Source: Campylobacterales bacterium
Lineage (GTDB): Bacteria > Campylobacterota > Campylobacteria > Campylobacterales > JALSKU01
Assembly: GCA_027065125.1 (NCBI GenBank)
Contig: JAMOOV010000143.1
Span: 1 to 35,749 of the forward strand
DNA length: 35,749 nt
Direction: 5' to 3'
Below, piece after piece: positions 30,911 through 35,749 of the stretch. The translations under genes and the position numbers were made by a program. Positions within the stretch are counted from its first letter, which is position 1. Each line of letters begins with the position of its first letter. Under the pieces are notes generated by a model, which worked only from the letters and a program-made list of their open reading frames with translations, did no database searches and was not told where the DNA came from.

Positions 30911-32098
30911 TTGTTCTTATCCTTTTTGACACTCATATAAAATACAAATGCTTCTTCTTTTTTGGGTGTTATATCGTCTTTATTGAGTGCTATTTCTATC
31001 TTTTTTCTATACTTTTTTATATAAGACAGAAACTCTTTTTTTTTTCTTTCCTTTTAAAACACTCTTTGCTATTTTTATAGTATTTGCAGGATTTATAGCA
31101 TGATTATTTTTATAAAGTCCAAAATGCAAATGCGGTCCTGTGCTAAGCCCGGTAGAGCCAACATAGCCTATAGTTTTACCTTTTTTGACATATTTTCCTC
31201 TTCTGATACCTCTTGCAAACTTTCTCAAATGTGCATATAAAGTTTTGTATCCATCTATATGATTAATGATGATACAATTACCGTATCCTCCCTTTCGTCC
31301 TGCAAATATCACTCTTCCATTTCCTGCCGCATGAACGGGTGTTCCTATCGGGGCGGCGAAGTCTATACCGAGGTGAGCTCTGTATTTATGGAGTATAGGA
31401 TGCCATCTTTTATAAGTAAATCTATCTGAAATTCTCGTATATCTGCAAGGCTGAGAGAGGAAAAATCCCTCTATCTCTTTTCCTTTTTCATTATAGTATC
31501 TATCTTTATATTTATAAATATAATGCTTCACCCCTCTAGTTTCTATCATCGCTGCTTCTATAGAAGGATTGCCGAATTGTCTTCCAAGTCTTATCTTTTT
31601 TGTATATGCGATAACAAGCTTATCGCCTTTTCTTAAATCTCTTTTGAAATTTATACTTTTTTTATAAGATTGTATAAATTCATTTGCCAAAAGATAATTA
31701 TTGGTAAGTTTGACTATATCTTGATATGGAGATAATTTTATACTCGTTTCCAATATCTTATGCTCAGTTTCATAGACAATAGGAATCATGTCTACAAAAT
31801 ATCCTTTATCGTTTTTTCCTATATGTATCTGCAACTCTTCTCCCACAGGTATCAAAACTTGCTCAATCGTGCCATTGCTATCTTGTAAAATCTGATATCT
31901 ACTTCCTGTGATAATCTCTGAAGTTAACTCTTTATTTGTTACATCCATATTATAGTATAGCTTTAGTGGCATTTTATGATCTTCAAGAAAATTTAAAAAA
32001 GTTTCTCCTTTTTCCCATTTTTTTTCCACAAGTTTACTCGCTCCCCATAGATAATTACTTATTAACAGAAGTATTATCAAAACTAATCTCACCATCAA
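30907..32098 (-). CDS. M23 (Csd3/HdpA-like) peptidase, frameshifted in A10 tract
   Basis: As called it ends at 31007 (363 aa) with KKKKRVSVLYKKV. One A less in the 10-A run at 31036-31045 gives a frame running to 30907: KEFLSYIKKYRKKIEIALNK, then KKEEAFVFYMSVKKDKNN, about 396 aa and closer to the usual length. The catalytic part is complete: LGIDFAAPIGTPVHAAGNGR, GYGNCIIINHIDGYKTLYAH and TGPHLHFGLY with the Zn2+ ligands. A signal peptide (RLVLIILLLISNYLWGA) exports it. Csd3/HdpA enzymes trim peptidoglycan crosslinks and shape the cell. The A-run is either phase variation or a sequencing error. Confidence 0.85.
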
Positions 32099-32192
32099 TC
32101 CTTTGTATTTTTTTGAATTATACCTTTTTGCTCTTTTAAAAGCAATTTTTAATCCATTTTATGTATAATATTAAAAAAATTAAAGGATTTTA

Positions 32193-32915
32193 ATGAAAAA
32201 ACTTTTTCAATATCTATCTATTTTATTGATTTTTATGAGTTTGAACCTTAATGCAAATTCACTTTTTAAAGAGCATAAAACAAAAATCATATCTATAGAT
32301 AATAATATTGCTACAATAAAAAATTTTTCGGATGTCAAAATAGGCTCCAGCGGGGTAGTTATTCACAATTTTGATAAAAAACACTCAACTATTGTTGCAA
32401 AAGCTATAGTTATAGACAAAAATAGCGATACGGCAACTATCAGATTTGTACCTTTCAGAGATTTAAAGCAAGATGTATTGCCTGTACCAAAAATTTTACC
32501 TCAAATAGGCGATACGGCGATACTAAACTATCTTTACAATTATGCTTTGCCGATAACTCCAAATTATCAAACATACAAGATTATTAACAAAAAGCATAAA
32601 AATATAAAATGGCTTCATCCTGATCTTTTTGCAGCAAAACTTTTTATTGATGGAAATCCTGCTCCAACAAAAAAAGATTTTAAAAAAATGTGTAAAGATT
32701 ACAATTTTTCACTACTCTATTTTGCTATAAACGATAAAGGTAATTTTGTAGATTGCAATAGCTTCAAGATCATAAAACAAGAACAAATCAACACTTCAGG
32801 TAAAATACAATTTCCATTTTTTACAAGAATTAAAGACATAAAAGAGTCTTGGTTTAGTTTTGGTAATTCCAAGATAACAAACTATAACGACTATTATCAA
32901 AGTCTGATAAGATAA
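32193..32915 (+). CDS. PgbA-like N-domain protein
   Basis: 240 aa with AAAGGA and a TATGTATAAT at 32160-32169. After a signal peptide (LFQYLSILLIFMSLNLNA) come HKTKIISIDNNIATIKNF, PQIGDTAILNYLYNYALPIT and HPDLFAAKLFIDGNPAPTKK, then FDKMCKDYNFSLL-type segments. These are the markers of the N-domain of plasminogen-binding PgbA/PgbB proteins, which free-living Campylobacterota also have. The basic Lys-rich tail that binds plasminogen in Helicobacter is absent, so host binding is not implied. Surface or periplasmic role unknown. Confidence 0.7.
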   Translation: MKKLFQYLSILLIFMSLNLNANSLFKEHKTKIISIDNNIATIKNFSDVKIGSSGVVIHNFDKKHSTIVAKAIVIDKNSDTATIRFVPFRDLKQDVLPVPKILPQIGDTAILNYLYNYALPITPNYQTYKIINKKHKNIKWLHPDLFAAKLFIDGNPAPTKKDFKKMCKDYNFSLLYFAINDKGNFVDCNSFKIIKQEQINTSGKIQFPFFTRIKDIKESWFSFGNSKITNYNDYYQSLIR

Positions 32916-32919
32916 GCCC

Positions 32920-34302
32920 ATGATAAATAAACAAGATATAATTCATTTTGAAAATATTGTAGGGAAAGAAAATATTTATAGCGATAAAGCTCATCTTATA
33001 GCTTACTCTTACGATGCTACAAAAGTAAGATATGAGCCGGAACTTGTACTTTTCCCAAAAAGTGAACAAGATATAAGTGATATATTGAAATATTGCAACA
33101 AAAAAGGGATAACTATTACCCCAAGAGGTGCAGGAAGTGGCTTTACGGGAGGTTCTTTGCCAAAAAGAGGTGGCATCATGTTATGCTTTGAAAAACATAT
33201 GAATAAAATTCTTGAAATAGATATGCAAAATATGATAGCTATCGTACAACCGGGGGTTATCAATAGAGATTTACAAAAAGAGGTCGAAAAACTCGGACTC
33301 TTTTATCCGCCCGATCCCGCAAGTCAAGACTACTCCACACTTGGAGGTAATGTCAGCGAAAATGCAGGAGGAATGAGAGCGGCAAAATACGGTATAACAA
33401 AAGATTTTGTTATGGCTTTAAGAGCTGTTTTGCCAAACGGAGAGGTCATAAGAGCGGGTAAAAAAACTATAAAAGATGTAGCCGGATACAATATAGCGGG
33501 TATCTTGATAGCGAGTGAAGGAACTTTGGCAGTTATCACCGAAATAACCCTAAAGCTTTTACCAAAACCAAAACTTACAAAAACTGCTATGGGAGTTTTT
33601 CCGACAGTCGAAGATGCCATGAATGCTGTTTTTAAGACTATGGCAAGTGGAGTCATTCCGGTAGCTATGGAATTTCTTGATAATCTTAGCATAAGAGCGG
33701 TAGAGGAAAAGTTTCACAAAGGCTTACCCAAAGATGCCGGTGCTATACTGATATGTGATGTTGATGGGGATTTGGATATTGAGCTTGATATGCAACTTGA
33801 AACAATAGAGAAAGTTTTTAAAGAAAACGGATGCAAAGAGTTCAAAAAAGCAAAAGATCAAAATGAAGCCAATGATCTATGGTTTGCAAGAAGAAATGCA
33901 AGCCAAAGCATCACCATCTACGGCTCTAAAAAACTAAATGAAGATATAACTGTACCAAGATCCAAACTTCCCGATGTCTTAAAAGGTATAGAAGAGATTT
34001 CTAAAAAATTTAATGTCAAAATACCGTGCTTCGGTCATACGGGAGATGGAAATGTGCATGTCAATGTCATGGTGGACGGTAGCAAAGAAGAAGAGCTTAA
34101 AAGAGGTCATGAAGCTATCGTGGAAGTATTTAAACTTGCTGTATCGCTTGAGGGCACCTTAAGCGGAGAGCATGGCATAGGATTAAGTAAAGCACCATTT
34201 ATGAATATCGCTTTTAGCGATGCGGAAATGGAGCTATTTAGGTCTATCAAGAGAGCTTTTGACCCTAACGATATATTAAATCCGGGTAAAATGGGACTTT
34301 GA
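32920..34302 (+). CDS. glcD: GlcD/LldD-type FAD-linked oxidase
   Basis: 460 aa, starting 5 bases after the PgbA-like gene with a weak RBS. The FAD_binding_4 domain (PRGAGSGFTGGSLPKRGGIM near 70, GNVSENAGGMRAAKYGITKD near 144) is followed by the FAD-oxidase C domain (CFGHTGDGNVHVNVMVDG and LEGTLSGEHGIGLSKAPFM). It oxidises glycolate, D-lactate or similar 2-hydroxy acids; which one is not settled by sequence. Its stop overlaps the next start (TTGA). Confidence 0.88.
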   Translation: MINKQDIIHFENIVGKENIYSDKAHLIAYSYDATKVRYEPELVLFPKSEQDISDILKYCNKKGITITPRGAGSGFTGGSLPKRGGIMLCFEKHMNKILEIDMQNMIAIVQPGVINRDLQKEVEKLGLFYPPDPASQDYSTLGGNVSENAGGMRAAKYGITKDFVMALRAVLPNGEVIRAGKKTIKDVAGYNIAGILIASEGTLAVITEITLKLLPKPKLTKTAMGVFPTVEDAMNAVFKTMASGVIPVAMEFLDNLSIRAVEEKFHKGLPKDAGAILICDVDGDLDIELDMQLETIEKVFKENGCKEFKKAKDQNEANDLWFARRNASQSITIYGSKKLNEDITVPRSKLPDVLKGIEEISKKFNVKIPCFGHTGDGNVHVNVMVDGSKEEELKRGHEAIVEVFKLAVSLEGTLSGEHGIGLSKAPFMNIAFSDAEMELFRSIKRAFDPNDILNPGKMGL

Positions 34303-35102
34303 ATACCAAATTCAAAAAGATAAAATTTTTTATAAAAGAGTTTAGAGATAAGGATCTATTGCATTATGCTTCAAGTCTTAGTTTTCATACTATTTTAGCA
34401 CTTATTCCAATACTTCTTATCTCTTTATCCATATTTACCAAACTTCCGAGTTTTAAAAAATATTACGGATTGATCAAAAACTTTATATTTTCATCTTTGA
34501 TGCCAAGCCAACAGGAAAATATATCCTCCTATATCGATAAATTTTTAAACAATACTATAAACATGGGGGTTATCGGCTTTATATTTGTCATATATGTTTC
34601 CGTAATGTTTTTTATGGATTATGAGTATATCGTCAGCAAGATTTTCAAAACAAAACCAAAAAGCTTTTGGCAATCCATCTCCACATACTGGACACTCATA
34701 ACACTGCTACCTATGGGTATAGGTATATCATTTTTCGCATCAAGCAAAATACAACATATATTAAGCTCTTACCAATATACAAGTTGGATAAATATCCTTG
34801 TAGTGCTTCCGTATCTTATATTTTGGATGCTGTTTTTTATCATGTATATGATATCCATTAATGTAAAAGTGGAGACAAAAACCGTGCTATTCTCCTCTTT
34901 TTTGGCTTCTACGATATGGTATATCTCAAAAACCGCATTTATATATTATGTCAGCTACAATAAAACCTACACAAGCATCTACGGCTCGTTTAGTACGGTT
35001 ATGTTTTTCTTTATATGGATATACTTTTCATGGGTTATATACATCTACGGCTTAAAGATATGCTACCTTTTAAACAAAGCTAACGATTTAAAAACCGAGT
35101 AA
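34299..35102 (+). CDS. YihY/BrkB-family membrane protein
   Basis: 267 aa from a TTG at 34299 overlapping glcD (TTGA); the RBS is weak. It has 6 TM segments, with LHYASSLSFHTILALIPILL at the start and YGSFSTVMFFFIWIYFSWVI near 230. Older entries call this RNase BN, an assignment since withdrawn for the family. Function unknown; predicted inner membrane. Its last 15 bases overlap nosL convergently. Confidence 0.85.
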   Translation: MNTKFKKIKFFIKEFRDKDLLHYASSLSFHTILALIPILLISLSIFTKLPSFKKYYGLIKNFIFSSLMPSQQENISSYIDKFLNNTINMGVIGFIFVIYVSVMFFMDYEYIVSKIFKTKPKSFWQSISTYWTLITLLPMGIGISFFASSKIQHILSSYQYTSWINILVVLPYLIFWMLFFIMYMISINVKVETKTVLFSSFLASTIWYISKTAFIYYVSYNKTYTSIYGSFSTVMFFFIWIYFSWVIYIYGLKICYLLNKANDLKTE

Positions 35103-35570
35103 TTTCTTTCTTATTTTGGGATTGGTTAGATTTTCGCCTCTTAACATTTTAAGCCTCATCTCCTCAAAAGGGATCGTTTTTTCGGTCGTATTTTTCTCAT
35201 AAGCCCCGAAACCATAATGCATCGGTGTACTATCGGTGAGTGTGTAGTGGGCTTTTTTAGCATCTATCCATCTATGAGTATCATCGCTATATGTCCAAAG
35301 CTTAACATCTTTTGAAACATAATGATTTTTGTGAAGCCACAGTACCATGCACCCGGGGTCATCAAAAACAAAAGTCCTCCCGTCTTTTAATATCACTTCG
35401 GAAGCATTTTTCATCTTTTCAACTTCCATACCGCACTGAGGATCCATAGTTACACCCAATTTTATCTCAACAGGTTTCCCATCTTTGCTAATATTGGTAG
35501 CAACCTCTCTCTTTTCACAACCGACAAATAAAAATACAACAGCCACAATCAAAATCAAACCGTTTTTCAT
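35088..35570 (-). CDS. nosL: NosL-family lipoprotein
   Basis: 160 aa. The lipobox FVGC at about residues 15-18 makes Cys18 the lipid anchor. The NosL copper-site region MDPQCGMEV, GRTFVFDDPGCMVLWL and TYSDDTHRWIDAKKAHYTLT are all present. NosL delivers Cu(I) to nitrous oxide reductase NosZ, but NosL-like proteins also occur without NosZ. No NosZ gene lies in the window, and only the end of the upstream gene is visible. Confidence 0.8.
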   Translation of the reverse strand: MKNGLILIVAVVFLFVGCEKREVATNISKDGKPVEIKLGVTMDPQCGMEVEKMKNASEVILKDGRTFVFDDPGCMVLWLHKNHYVSKDVKLWTYSDDTHRWIDAKKAHYTLTDSTPMHYGFGAYEKNTTEKTIPFEEMRLKMLRGENLTNPKIRKKLLGF

Positions 35571-35613
35571 AAATACTCCATTTTTTAAAAGTCAAAAAAA
35601 CTCATCACTCGCT

Positions 35614-35749
35614 TTACAGCCACACCCCGTTTTTCATATAGTAAACTATCGGATAAGCCGTAACGATTAGGACATATATTATATCAAAAAATATTGATAC
35701 CATTTTAAATTTTTGACAATCTTTTTTCGTAGTTTGATATACAAATGCT
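35614..35749 (-). CDS. C-terminal fragment of a membrane protein, cut by window edge
   Basis: The minus-strand frame is open from the window end to the stop at 35614: AFVYQTTKKDCQKFKMVSIF, then FDIIYVLIVTAYPIVYYMKN and GVWL, 44 residues. The single hydrophobic stretch and lack of an RBS at the internal ATG indicate the last TM segment of a longer protein upstream of nosL. Family not recognised. Confidence 0.45.
   Translation of the reverse strand, partial: AFVYQTTKKDCQKFKMVSIFFDIIYVLIVTAYPIVYYMKNGVWL

Noticed and set aside
32193-32915. Virulence factor (plasminogen binding)
   Set aside because: Only the N-domain is present and the Lys-rich binding tail is missing; free-living members have this domain too.

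Overview
The window looks like a chromosomal segment of a Campylobacterota (epsilonproteobacterial) genome. It is AT-rich, with short or overlapping intergenic junctions, TATAAT-type -10 boxes mostly without a clear -35, and several families typical of that phylum: a PgbA-like N-domain protein, a Csd3/HdpA-like M23 peptidase, the AguA/AguB putrescine pair, and an indolepyruvate oxidoreductase/PaaK operon. The genus cannot be fixed from sequence alone. LAYOUT. (1) Bases 1 to about 6.1 kb form a hypervariable integration site. Three copies of a two-gene cassette (a small exported hydrophobic protein plus a two-TM protein with an Asp-rich tail) are interspersed with toxin-antitoxin modules (ParDE-like, HigBA-like, MntA/HepT-like), two hicB relics and a frameshifted SHOCT-type pseudogene. 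Two 45-nt tRNA 3' halves point at each other, and both are cut exactly at the anticodon loop CTCATAA, so they look like att remnants. (2) About 6.1 to 12.4 kb is an accessory operon: an HTH-like protein behind phased 33-bp repeats, then an IbrA-like PAPS-reductase-family protein (DUF3440 type), a GNAT-like protein, an IbrB-like ParB/Srx-fold protein and an SNF2 helicase with a C-terminal HTH. A possible BECR-type nuclease follows, and convergent to it lies a strongly structured candidate ncRNA with a consensus promoter on the minus strand. (3) About 12.5 to 13.4 kb is an insertion-sequence graveyard (IS5-, IS3- and IS256-type fragments). (4) From 13.5 to 35.7 kb the content is core-like. A livFGMHK amino-acid ABC importer (minus) diverges from iorA-iorB-paaK-ACT-paaI-lysE-trpB (plus), with a perfect 27-bp palindrome between them. 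Then come aguA, fieF, a Fur-boxed feoA-feoB with a second, Cys-rich feoA, a DUF302 protein, aguB, an M23 peptidase (frameshifted in an A10 tract), a PgbA-like protein, a GlcD-type flavin oxidase, a YihY/BrkB membrane protein and a NosL lipoprotein. HOW IT FITS TOGETHER. The liv importer and the ior operon read as one amino-acid catabolic unit: import, oxidation of aryl- or branched-chain 2-oxoacids to acyl-CoA by IorAB, CoA-ligase/thioesterase handling, and export by LysE. A TrpB without TrpA ends the operon. AguA and AguB convert agmatine to putrescine. FeoAB and FieF handle ferrous iron and other divalent metals. The most unusual candidates are the IbrAB/GNAT/SNF2 operon with its repeat-rich promoter, the structured RNA near 12.2-12.35 kb, and the triplicated membrane-protein cassette around paired tRNA att scars.
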